This document shows, piece after piece, positions 1 to 5,571 of a stretch of DNA of 7,266 bases. The translations under genes were made by a program, and so were the position numbers. Under the pieces are notes generated by a model that searched no databases, was not told the DNA's origin, and was given only the letters and a program-made list of their open reading frames with translations. Numbering within the stretch: the first letter of the stretch is position 1; every line of letters starts with the position of its first letter. Source of the stretch: JBBQKG01 sp038326655 (GTDB lineage: Bacteria; Actinomycetota; Thermoleophilia; Solirubrobacterales; JBBDJG01); NCBI GenBank assembly GCA_038326655.1, contig JBBQKG010000047.1, forward strand, positions 1 through 7,266. The letters run 5' to 3'.

Positions 1-141
1 ATCGTCGTCACGTCGAACCGTGACTCGAACGCGGCGACCTTCACCCTGTCGCGGTCCTCGAACGGGACCACTAACCGGAGCTGCTCGACGGGCACGGCAG
101 ACAAGGGTGGCTGCTCGGCAACGAGCGGCGGTAGCTGGTAA
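1..141 (+). CDS. Type IV pilin-like protein, C-terminal end only (5' part outside the window)
   Basis: Frame 1 is open from the first base to a TAA at 139-141 and encodes the last 46 residues of a protein. Its tail reads like the end of the complete pilin at 379-846: both have a beta-strand-like segment followed by F-x-L/V-x-R-S-x-N-G-T, then R-S-C, a short Gly/Pro/Thr-rich loop, G-G-C, and a final G-x-W before the stop. The two cysteines (in RSC and GGC) probably form the disulfide loop that closes the D-region of many type IV pilins and pseudopilins. The hydrophobic N-terminal helix and prepilin cleavage site would lie upstream, so the class is inferred only from this C-terminal similarity and the adjacent pilin. 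Probably a paralogue from tandem duplication. A strong terminator follows 30 bases after the stop, so this is the last gene of its transcript. Confidence 0.72.
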   Translation: MVVTSNRDSNAATFTLSRSSNGTTNRSCSTGTADKGGCSATSGGSW

Positions 142-170
142 GCAATTCAGGCAACTCACGCTTGTGAGCG

Positions 171-204
171 AGGGGCGGGCCGGTGGCCCGCCCCTTTGCC
201 TTTT
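171..204 (+). terminator. Rho-independent terminator after the first pilin gene
   Basis: A perfect 10-bp stem (172-181 with 185-194, ggggcgggcc/ggcccgcccc) closes a 3-base GGT loop; an A-T pair (171/195) extends it to 11 bp. It is followed by a T-rich stretch (TTT, GCC, TTTT at 195-204). The hairpin is very GC-rich and sits 30 bases after the stop at 141, the right position to end transcription of the first pilin gene. Confidence 0.88.
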
Positions 205-240
205 CTGGAAGACCGGCTCGCTCCGGAAGACCGGCTTGTA
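205..240 (+). repeat. Two imperfect 18-bp direct repeats
   Basis: Units 205-222 and 223-240 are adjacent and match at 14 of 18 positions, sharing the core ggaagaccggct (207-218 and 225-236). The second unit is also the left arm of the inverted repeat at 225-298, and both units can pair with the same right arm (about 287-300). They lie just after the terminator in the spacer between two pilin genes. No function is evident from the sequence. Confidence 0.7.
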
Positions 241-298
241 CGGGATCACGCGAGCGGCACGAAACGCCGATCCCGACCCCCGTACAAGCCGGTCCTCC
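225..298. repeat. Long inverted repeat in the spacer between pilin genes
   Basis: The left arm at 225-244 and right arm at 279-298 are complementary over 20 bp with a single mismatch (A228 against C295), including a perfect 16-bp core (229-244 with 279-294). The loop is 34 bases and contains gatc-centred complementary bits (242-247, 269-274) that could form a competing inner stem. No T-tract follows the right arm, so it is not an intrinsic terminator. It could be an RNA structure, a binding site for a dimeric regulator, or a relic of a duplicated terminator region. The rest of the 237-base spacer (301-354) shows nothing recognisable. Confidence 0.75.
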
Positions 299-354
299 AG
301 GAACGCAGAGGCCCAAATGGCTCCCTCCCTGCCCTGGGCTCCGCTACCCGGGCG

Positions 355-382
355 TCAAGCCGGCAGTTCGGCAGGCCGATGA
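355..382 (+). promoter_or_regulatory. Candidate sigma-28/WhiG-type promoter for the second pilin gene
   Basis: The -35-like element TCAAG (355-359) and the -10-like element GCCGATGA (375-382) resemble the FliA/SigD/WhiG consensus TAAA-N15/16-GCCGATAA; TCAAG is a common -35 variant of this class. The 16 bases between TCAA and GCCGATGA equal the spacing of the better match before pilM (1654-1681). The weak point is TGA in place of TAA at the end of the -10. The -10 overlaps ATG 379, so a transcript from here would begin at roughly 387-391 and could only use ATG 391. Confidence 0.45.
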
Positions 383-846
383 CCTACACGATGCTGTCTC
401 TCGGCCTAGAACGCCGCCTAAAACACGCGGCCGGCGCCCTTCAGGGGGAGGACGGGTTCTCGCTGGTCGAGCTGCTCGTCGTCCTGATCGTGATCGGGCT
501 GCTCACCGCGATCTCGATCCCGGCCTTCATCGGCCAGCAGAACAAGGCCCACGACGCCGAGGCCAAGACCGCGGCACGTACGGCACAGATCGCGATGGAG
601 ACCTACTTCGTGGACCACAGGTCCTACAGGGGAGCCACGGCTGCCGAGCTCCAGGACGTGCAACCGGCTTTGCGAGACGCGCCGAGCCTGGTCGTCAACC
701 AGGCGCTGTCGAACCAGTTCGAGATCCAGACCTCGTCGAGCTCGACCGACGCGGTCGTATTCAGGGTCGCCCGGTCGGCGAACGGAACGATCACGCGCTC
801 CTGCACGCCGCCGAACTCCGGCGGCTGCAAGGGCGGCGCATGGTGA
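379..846 (+). CDS. Type IV prepilin (major or minor pilin / pseudopilin-like)
   Basis: This 155-residue protein is a prepilin, the subunit of a type IV pilus or related filament. A charged 26-residue leader ends in Gly26, followed by F-S-L-V-E. This is the PilD cleavage site, with N-methylation expected on Phe27 and the conserved Glu at +5 (Glu31). Residues about 29-50 form the hydrophobic helix (LVELLVVLIVIGLLTAISIP) with the usual proline near its end. A helical stretch follows (about 51-80), then a small globular domain with a C-terminal cysteine pair (RSC...GGC) near the end. The mature protein would be 129 residues. Its tail matches that of the partial gene at 1-141, so the two look like tandem paralogues. 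ATG 379 has only a weak ribosome site (gcagg). ATG 391, in frame, gives a 22-residue leader and fits the candidate sigma-28 promoter better. The prepilin peptidase gene begins 13 bases after its stop. Whether this is the major pilin is not decidable here. Confidence 0.9.
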   Translation: MTYTMLSLGLERRLKHAAGALQGEDGFSLVELLVVLIVIGLLTAISIPAFIGQQNKAHDAEAKTAARTAQIAMETYFVDHRSYRGATAAELQDVQPALRDAPSLVVNQALSNQFEIQTSSSSTDAVVFRVARSANGTITRSCTPPNSGGCKGGAW

Positions 847-853
847 GGGGGAA
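845..853 (+). promoter_or_regulatory. Shine-Dalgarno site that decides the pilD start
   Basis: The purine run GAGGGGGAA is the only good ribosome site near this gene. It lies about 6-10 bases before ATG 860 but almost touches the alternative in-frame GTG at 854, so ATG 860 is preferred. It overlaps the TGA of the pilin gene (844-846), implying that pilin and peptidase are cotranscribed. Confidence 0.65.
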
Positions 854-859
854 GTGACG

Positions 860-1615
860 ATGGACTTTGCGTTCCTCGGCGCGTTCGGAGCCGCGATCGG
901 CAGCTTCGTGAACGTGCTCGCATACCGGCTGCCCCGGCGGGAGTCGGTCGTGAAGCCGCGCTCGCGCTGCCCGCAGTGCGGCACGCAGATCGCCGGCTAC
1001 GACAACATCCCGGTGGTGTCGTGGCTGGCGCTTCGCGGGCGCTGCCGGCACTGCCGGAGTGCGATCTCGGTGCGCTATCCGCTGGTCGAGGCGCTGACCG
1101 GCCTGCTGTTCGTCGTGGTCGGCGTGAAGATCGGCCTCGAGGACACGCTGCTGCCGGCGCTCGCCCTCACGATCACGCTGGTGGCGGCGGCGGAGACCGA
1201 CCTCGAGCACCGGATCATCCCGAACCGCCTGGTCGCGGTGTCGGCAATCGCGGCCGTCGTGCTCTGGGCGATCGCAGACCCCGGGCGGCTCCCCGAGAAC
1301 CTGATCGCGGGCGCAGCCGCAGGCGGCCTGATGCTGGCGGTTGCGATCGCCTACCCCGCCGGCATGGGGATGGGCGATGTGAAGCTGGCGGGCGTGATGG
1401 GCCTGTACCTGGGCGCGTCGGTCGCGCCGGCGCTGTTCTGTGGCTTTGCCGCGGGTGCCGTGGTGGGCATCGGGGTCGTGCTCGTGCGCGGCGCAAGCGC
1501 GCGCAAGCAGGGCGTGCCGTTCGGCCCGTTCCTCGCACTCGGGGGCATCGTCGGGCTGCTCTGGGGACCCGAGCTGATCGACTGGTACATGCGGATCTCG
1601 GGCTTGTCGGGCTGA
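860..1615 (+). CDS. pilD: Prepilin peptidase / N-methyltransferase (PilD, A24 family)
   Basis: This 251-residue polytopic membrane protein is the bifunctional enzyme that cuts prepilin leaders after glycine and N-methylates the new N-terminus, at the cytoplasmic face of the membrane. The N-terminal domain has the typical G-S-F-x-N-V-x-x-Y-R-L-P segment (residues 14-25) and two zinc-type pairs, CPQC (37-40) and CRHC (62-65), with the usual YDNIPVVSWLALRGRC spacing between them. The A24 protease domain has both catalytic aspartates: Asp114 in E-T-D-L-E-H-R-I-I-P-N and Asp173 in the GMGDVKL motif (GxGD class). Several hydrophobic helices follow, and the length is normal for the family. It sits directly after a prepilin gene, its likely substrate. 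No convincing terminator follows; the next gene has its own promoter. Some TFPP enzymes lack the methyltransferase cysteines, but all four are present here, so both activities are expected. Confidence 0.96.
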   Translation: MDFAFLGAFGAAIGSFVNVLAYRLPRRESVVKPRSRCPQCGTQIAGYDNIPVVSWLALRGRCRHCRSAISVRYPLVEALTGLLFVVVGVKIGLEDTLLPALALTITLVAAAETDLEHRIIPNRLVAVSAIAAVVLWAIADPGRLPENLIAGAAAGGLMLAVAIAYPAGMGMGDVKLAGVMGLYLGASVAPALFCGFAAGAVVGIGVVLVRGASARKQGVPFGPFLALGGIVGLLWGPELIDWYMRISGLSG

Positions 1616-1653
1616 CGCCCCGTTAAGCCGCCGTTGCGCTCGGATCGCATCTC

Positions 1654-1681
1654 TAAAGGGGAGCAGCCGGGCGGCCGATAG
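1654..1681 (+). promoter_or_regulatory. Sigma-28 (FliA/SigD/WhiG)-type promoter for the pilMNO operon
   Basis: TAAAG (1654-1658) and GCCGATAG (1674-1681), with 16 bases between TAAA and GCC, match the FliA/SigD/WhiG consensus TAAA-N15/16-GCCGATAA at every position but the last. It is the only promoter-like signal in the 116-base gap between pilD and pilM. Transcription would begin at about 1686-1690, leaving a leader of some 45 bases before ATG 1732. This promoter class serves flagellar genes in many bacteria and WhiG-dependent development in Streptomyces; use for a pilus operon here is inference from position. Confidence 0.72.
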
Positions 1682-1731
1682 ACGGTTTGGACGGCGGTGT
1701 GGGTCAACGCATCACCGCTTCCTCTCACGGA

Positions 1732-2937
1732 ATGGGACTTCTCAAGCAAAAGACGCGCTCGATCGTGGGGCTCGACATCGAGCCCGGCTTCGTCGCCGCG
1801 GCCGAGTTCACGAACGGCGGCTCTCCGCAGCTCGTCAAGGCTGCGACCGCGGGACTCGGACCGGGTCTCTTCCACGAGGGCGAGGTCGTCGACGTCGATG
1901 GCCTGTCCGAGAAGCTTCGCTCTTTCTTCCGCGAGCACGAGCTGCCGAAGCGCGTGCGACTCGGAGTCGCCAGCCAGAAGATCGCGGTTCGCGTGATCGA
2001 ACTGCCGGCGATCGACAACGCCGCAGAGCTCGAAGCCGCGGTCCGGTTCCAGGCCCAGGAGGAGCTCCCGATGCCACTCGAGCAGGCGGTGCTCGACCAC
2101 CGCGTGCTGGAGCGGATCAACGACGGCGAGAACCCGCGCATGCGCGTGCTCGTGGTGGGTGCGCGGCGCGACAGCGTCAACCACCTGCTCGCGGTCGCCC
2201 GGCGCGCCGGGCTCCACCCCGAGCTGGTGGACCTCTCCGCGTTCGCGATGATCCGGGCGCTCTACATGCCGCGTCCGGTCGACCTCCCGCGTGACGGGAT
2301 CGACGGCCCGGTGCCGGCCGAGCAGACCGCGATGTCAGACCAGACGGTCGACGGCGCGGGTCTCGCGGTGGCGGCGGCGGACGGCGGCGGGGTCGCCGTC
2401 GCGACGCCGGACCCGCAGTCGCTCGCGACCGTCTACTGCTACATCGGCGGGCTCACGAATCTTGCGATCGCGGTCGGGACCAACTGCGTCTTCAACCGCG
2501 TCCTCCACAACGGCATCGAGTCGATGGCCGCGACGCTCGCAGAGCGCAAGGGCCTGACGCTCGACCACTCGCGCGAGTGGCTGCGCTACGTGGGGCTCGA
2601 GCGCGACCTCGACAACATCGAGGGCGAGCGGGAGATCCTCACAGAGGCCCGCGAGGTCCTCGAGAATGGCGCCCGCCGGATCGCGGACGAGGTGCGGCTG
2701 TCGATGGAGTACTACCACTCGACCGTGCCCGACGCCCCCCGTGTCGAGTTGGCCGTGATGGCCGGGCCCGGCATCGCGATCGCCGGTCTGAACACCCTCT
2801 TCGAGCACGAGCTCCGCCTGCCGGTCGAGGCCCGCAGCCTTGGCCACATCGACGTGCAGCCGGGCGCGCTCGACGGCGTCGACGGTGCGCACCTCACGGT
2901 CGCGGCCGGCCTGGCGCTTGACGAGGTCGCCTCGTGA
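1732..2937 (+). CDS. pilM: Type IV pilus assembly protein PilM (actin-like ATPase fold)
   Basis: PilM is a cytoplasmic actin/FtsA-fold protein that binds the N-terminus of PilN and links the T4P motor to the alignment complex. This 401-residue protein opens with a nucleotide-fold strand (I-V-G-L-D-I-E-P-G, residues 11-19), has the PilM-typical Q-A-Q-E-E-L-P-M-P-L-E-Q segment (about 107-118), a V-V-G-A-R-R-D element (141-147), and a C-terminal M-A-G-P-G motif (343-347) followed by A-A-G-L-A near the end (391-395). Two oddities are visible. A low-complexity stretch of about 50 residues (about 181-232) interrupts the fold. The second phosphate-binding motif reads C-Y-I-G-G-L-T-N, with Tyr237 where actin-fold proteins usually have Asp. 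ATG 1732 is chosen because PilM proteins typically start a few residues before the first strand; upstream in-frame GTG 1699 and TTG 1687 are possible, and none has a strong ribosome site. The stop overlaps pilN. Confidence 0.9.
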   Translation: MGLLKQKTRSIVGLDIEPGFVAAAEFTNGGSPQLVKAATAGLGPGLFHEGEVVDVDGLSEKLRSFFREHELPKRVRLGVASQKIAVRVIELPAIDNAAELEAAVRFQAQEELPMPLEQAVLDHRVLERINDGENPRMRVLVVGARRDSVNHLLAVARRAGLHPELVDLSAFAMIRALYMPRPVDLPRDGIDGPVPAEQTAMSDQTVDGAGLAVAAADGGGVAVATPDPQSLATVYCYIGGLTNLAIAVGTNCVFNRVLHNGIESMAATLAERKGLTLDHSREWLRYVGLERDLDNIEGEREILTEAREVLENGARRIADEVRLSMEYYHSTVPDAPRVELAVMAGPGIAIAGLNTLFEHELRLPVEARSLGHIDVQPGALDGVDGAHLTVAAGLALDEVAS

Positions 2938-3788
2938 GGCCCGTCAACCTCATTCCGCCCGACCAGCGCAAGGGCGCGGCACGGGCTGCCGGTGCCACGA
3001 GCGGACCTCCGATTCGCGTGTTCGCCGTGTTGGGCGTGCTCAGTGTCGCGCTGCTCGGCGTGCTGGCGCTCGTGCTCACGAAGAACCAGATCAACAGCAA
3101 GACCGAGGAGCTCGCAAAGGTCCAGGTGCAGGAGCAGGGCGTGAAGCAGGTCGCCGACGCGCTCCGGCCCTACGGCCAGTTCGCACAGGTCCAGCAGGCC
3201 CGCAGGCTGCAGATCGACACGCTTGTCTCCAGCCGCTTCGACTGGGAGCGCTCGCTGCGTCAGCTTGCGCGCGCGATTCCCGAGAACGTCTGGCTCCTCG
3301 ACCTCTCCGGGACCGCCTCGCCCGCGATCGACGTCGAAAGCGCCGGTGGTGGCGGCGGCCTCACGAACCTTCGGGAGAAGGCCGCCGCGCCCGCCTTCAC
3401 GATCACCGGCTGCACCTATTCGCAGCACGCCGTGGCGCGCATGATGACCCGGATGCAGAACCTCGACGACGTCACCGACGTGCAGCTTGCGAAGTCCGCC
3501 CGCAAGGACCAGCAGGACACCGGCGGCGGCACGGCCGTCGCGCAGACCGCCAGTGACCAGGCTGCTTCCGCGCAGAGCACGGCGGATTGTGTCGGCTCCG
3601 CGCGCATCACCAAGTTCGACCTGCTGATCGTGTTCGGCGGCGCCCCGGGAGCCTCGACGCAGGCCACCGGCGACGCGGGCTCGGCGACCAGCTCGGCGCA
3701 GAGCCTCGGCACCGCGCAGAACGCCGCCGCGTCCGCGCAGGGCGCGAGCGCCGGCGCGGCCCCAGCGGCCCCGGGAGGGACTCCGTGA
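2934..3788 (+). CDS. pilN: Type IV pilus alignment protein PilN
   Basis: PilN is a bitopic inner-membrane protein whose short cytoplasmic N-terminus binds PilM and whose outer part pairs with PilO. The 284-residue product begins V-R-P-V-N-L-I-P-P, the NLIP-type PilM-binding motif (residues 5-8), then has one membrane helix (about 28-49), a coiled-coil-like stretch rich in Gln, Lys and Glu (about 51-100), the PilN-typical W-E-R-S-L-R-Q-L-A-R-A-I-P-E-N-V-W-L segment (104-121), and a ferredoxin-like fold around 155-235. Two cysteines outside the membrane, Cys160 (ITGCT) and Cys219 (ADCV), could form a disulfide. The last 50 residues (about 236-284) are Ala/Gly/Ser/Thr-rich and look disordered. 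The start is GTG 2934, overlapping the pilM stop as GTGA, which couples translation. The protein is longer than typical proteobacterial PilN because of a Gly-rich insertion (about 137-142) and this tail. Confidence 0.92.
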   Translation: MRPVNLIPPDQRKGAARAAGATSGPPIRVFAVLGVLSVALLGVLALVLTKNQINSKTEELAKVQVQEQGVKQVADALRPYGQFAQVQQARRLQIDTLVSSRFDWERSLRQLARAIPENVWLLDLSGTASPAIDVESAGGGGGLTNLREKAAAPAFTITGCTYSQHAVARMMTRMQNLDDVTDVQLAKSARKDQQDTGGGTAVAQTASDQAASAQSTADCVGSARITKFDLLIVFGGAPGASTQATGDAGSATSSAQSLGTAQNAAASAQGASAGAAPAAPGGTP

Positions 3789-4633
3789 CCAAGCGTGACC
3801 GCTACATCCTGCTCGCCGTCGCGGCCGTCGGAGCGCTCGCGGCCTTCTGGCTGATGGCGCTCGCGCCGAAGCGCGACCGTGTCGGCTCGCTCGACCAGGA
3901 CCTGACGTCGGCCAAGCAGACGCTCGCGCAGTCGCAGCAGGAGAAGGTCCAGTTCGCACAGGCCCAGACCCGGTTCCCGACGCTCTACGGGAGCCTCGGG
4001 CGGCTCGGCAAGGCCGTGCCTGCGAACGAGGACGTGCCGTCCCTGCTGGTGCAGCTGAACCACGCAGCGGCAACGGCGAACGTGGACTTCCGCTCCGTCG
4101 AGCTGAAGCTGGACCTGATCGAGAAGCTGACCGCCGAGGGCGGACCGGCGGCGGCTGCCGCTGCCGCGACACCCGCGGCCGGCGCCACCGGCGCCACCGG
4201 CGCGACGGGATCGGCCGGCGGGACGGCGACCGCCAGCGCGACCACCAGTGCCCCTGCGGCAGGCGCGGGTGCCAGCACCGCCACCACCGGCGCCGCCACG
4301 GGCACGCTCCAGCCGCTGCCCTTCGAATACAAGTTCACCGGCAACTTCTATTCGCTCGAGAACCTCATCCACAACGTTTCGAGCCTCGTGCGGAAGCGCA
4401 ACCGCCAGCTGGCAGTCTCGGGCCGCCTGGTCGTGATCGAGGGCTTCGCGATGAATCGCGGCAAGGTCACGATCGTCGCGACCACCTACATGCTTCCCGC
4501 CGACCAGGGTCTCTTCGCGGGCGCGACGTCCGCGGGTCCGGCCGGCGCGACCACCGCCACCCCCCAGGCGGCTTCCGCCTCCGCGGGTGGCTCTACGCCC
4601 ACGCCTCCATCCGCAGCGGTGACCACTCCATGA
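3785..4633 (+). CDS. pilO: Type IV pilus alignment protein PilO
   Basis: PilO partners PilN in the alignment complex of the T4P machine. The 282-residue product has a short basic N-terminus (V-T-K-R-D-R), a single membrane helix (about 7-27), a coiled-coil-like region (about 33-62), and a PilO-like segment with the usual V-P-S-L-L-V-Q-L motif (84-91). It ends in a compact fold with P-F-E-Y-K-F-T-G-N-F-Y-S-L-E-N-L (179-194), followed by R-L-V-V-I-E-G-F and V-T-I-V-A-T-T-Y (214-235), matching the ferredoxin-like core of the family. Two Ala/Gly/Thr-rich stretches lie outside this core: an insertion of about 55 residues (120-175, with GAT triplets) and a tail (about 243-282). The GTG start overlaps the pilN stop (GTGA), and the stop overlaps the next start (ATGA), so all four genes form one coupled operon. 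Confidence 0.9.
   Translation: MTKRDRYILLAVAAVGALAAFWLMALAPKRDRVGSLDQDLTSAKQTLAQSQQEKVQFAQAQTRFPTLYGSLGRLGKAVPANEDVPSLLVQLNHAAATANVDFRSVELKLDLIEKLTAEGGPAAAAAAATPAAGATGATGATGSAGGTATASATTSAPAAGAGASTATTGAATGTLQPLPFEYKFTGNFYSLENLIHNVSSLVRKRNRQLAVSGRLVVIEGFAMNRGKVTIVATTYMLPADQGLFAGATSAGPAGATTATPQAASASAGGSTPTPPSAAVTTP
4181..4207 (+). repeat. Short 9-bp tandem repeat inside pilO
   Basis: Three consecutive 9-bp units (ggcgccacc twice, then ggcgcgacg) encode Gly-Ala-Thr triplets in the low-complexity linker of PilO (about residues 133-141). The unit is in frame, so copy-number change would lengthen or shorten the linker without breaking the gene. Third-base differences between units show the repeat is partly degenerate. 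Confidence 0.75.
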
Positions 4634-5523
4634 ACGTGAACCTCAGCAGCGTCACGAATTCCCTTCGCAGCGTCTGGGACGAGCTCGTCGAGCGCCGGCT
4701 CTGGCCCCTCGCGATCGCGCTCGTCGTGGCAATCGTGGCGGTGCCGGTGGTGCTCGCGAAGCCCGCGAAGCAGCCGCCTCCCGCTCCGCCCGCGCCGGCG
4801 GCCACGGGCGGCGACTCGCCGAGCGCTGCATTCCAGCCCGCGGTCAGCACGCAGGGCAAGAAGTCGAGCGAGATCCGCAAGAACCTCGGCCGCTTCTCGC
4901 GGAAGAACCCCTTCACCCCCCAGGGGCTGAGCGTCGGAGGCACCGGCTCAGGCACGGCCAGCCCGGTCGCAGCCAGCCCGCTCGACGCGGTCACCGCCGG
5001 CGCGACCGGCGGCCAGTCCTTCGCCGGCGGGTCCTCGGGCAGCAGCGGCAGCGGCACCAGCGGCTCCGCCACTCCGACCACCGGCACGACCACCCAGACC
5101 AAGACCTTCTACTACACCTACACGGTCGACGTGCGGTTCGGCAAGACCGGCCAGGAGGACGCCAAGACGCTCACCGAGTTCCGCGCCCTCCCGAGCAGCG
5201 ACAACCCCGTGGTGATCTTCATGGGCGTGCGGGCGGACGGCAAGACCGCGGTCTTCCTGGTATCCGCCACCGCGACCACGACGGGCGACGGCAAGTGCGC
5301 CCCGAGCGACACCGAGTGCACCTTCCTCTACATGAAGAAGGGCGACTCGCAGACGATCGAGTCGGTCGACGCGGCCGGCGCGATCACCGACTACACGCTC
5401 GAGCTCAAAGACATCAACGTGAAGCGCACCACGACGCCCGCGAAGACCGCAACCTCGACCAGCACCAAGTCGCGGATGCACCTTCGCAAGGTCGTCAACA
5501 ACCTTCACACGCTCGGGCTCTAG
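4630..5523 (+). CDS. Membrane-anchored protein in the pilP position of the T4P operon (PilP-like)
   Basis: I do not recognise a named family with certainty. The 297-residue product has a short N-terminal region (1-24), a single membrane helix (about 25-43), and a Pro/Ala-rich linker (44-70). A basic segment ends in R-K-N-P-F-T-P (91-97), like the R-D/N-P-F motif in PilP of Gram-negative pilus systems. A Gly/Ser/Thr-rich linker (about 101-157) follows, then a compact, probably beta-rich domain (about 158-265) with two cysteines, Cys223 and Cys230, seven residues apart and likely bonded. The domain order (anchor, disordered linker with NPF motif, small C-terminal beta domain) parallels PilP, although there is no lipobox; a transmembrane helix replaces the lipid anchor. 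Gene order pilM-N-O-this gene and the ATGA overlap with pilO support a role in the alignment complex, outside the membrane. The C-terminus is basic (K280 to K287). PilP homology remains inference. Confidence 0.68.
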   Translation: MNVNLSSVTNSLRSVWDELVERRLWPLAIALVVAIVAVPVVLAKPAKQPPPAPPAPAATGGDSPSAAFQPAVSTQGKKSSEIRKNLGRFSRKNPFTPQGLSVGGTGSGTASPVAASPLDAVTAGATGGQSFAGGSSGSSGSGTSGSATPTTGTTTQTKTFYYTYTVDVRFGKTGQEDAKTLTEFRALPSSDNPVVIFMGVRADGKTAVFLVSATATTTGDGKCAPSDTECTFLYMKKGDSQTIESVDAAGAITDYTLELKDINVKRTTTPAKTATSTSTKSRMHLRKVVNNLHTLGL

Positions 5524-5556
5524 GCTCGAGACCGGCCGGCCCGCGGACCTGACAAG

Positions 5557-5562
5557 TAGCCT
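5557..5562 (+). promoter_or_regulatory. Possible -10 element for aroC with a near-leaderless transcript
   Basis: TAGCCT fits the actinobacterial TANNNT -10 pattern and ends 9 bases before ATG 5572, so a transcript would begin at or just before the start codon. No clear -35 box is present, and a weak ribosome site (ggtgg, 5564-5568) is close to the ATG. Such hexamers occur by chance, so this is tentative. The alternative is read-through from the pil operon, since no good terminator lies between 5523 and 5572. Confidence 0.28.
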
Positions 5563-5571
5563 TGGTGGCAG

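Noticed and set aside
225..298. Inverted repeat as the ends of a small mobile element
   Set aside because: The arms enclose only 34 bases and I see no flanking target-site duplication.
196..378. Upstream in-frame extension of the pilin gene from TTG 196
   Set aside because: The extension would start inside the terminator tail and cover the repeats; a prepilin leader of about 87 residues is implausible and there is no ribosome site.
20..382. Open frame on the + strand over the end of the first pilin and the spacer
   Set aside because: It is out of frame with the pilin tail, crosses the terminator and repeats, and gives an Arg-rich product without a motif.
1605..1630. Weak hairpin (gggc-tgac-gccc) at the end of pilD as a terminator
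   Set aside because: The stem is only about 4 bp, it overlaps the stop codon and no T-tract follows.
1351..2217. Open frame on the - strand across the end of pilD and start of pilM
   Set aside because: It spans an intergenic region with a + strand promoter and is antisense to two recognised genes.
2712..4172. Long open frame on the - strand across pilM-pilN-pilO
   Set aside because: It is antisense to three well-supported genes, its product is Arg/Gly/Ala-rich without motifs, and such frames are expected opposite GC-rich coding DNA.
4181..4207. Tandem 9-bp units in pilO as a CRISPR or regulatory repeat
   Set aside because: They are in-frame Gly-Ala-Thr codons within a low-complexity linker, with no spacers.
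5524..5550. GC-rich palindrome (ggccggcc) after the PilP-like gene as a terminator
   Set aside because: It is self-complementary without a proper loop and has no T-tract; such palindromes are common at this base composition.
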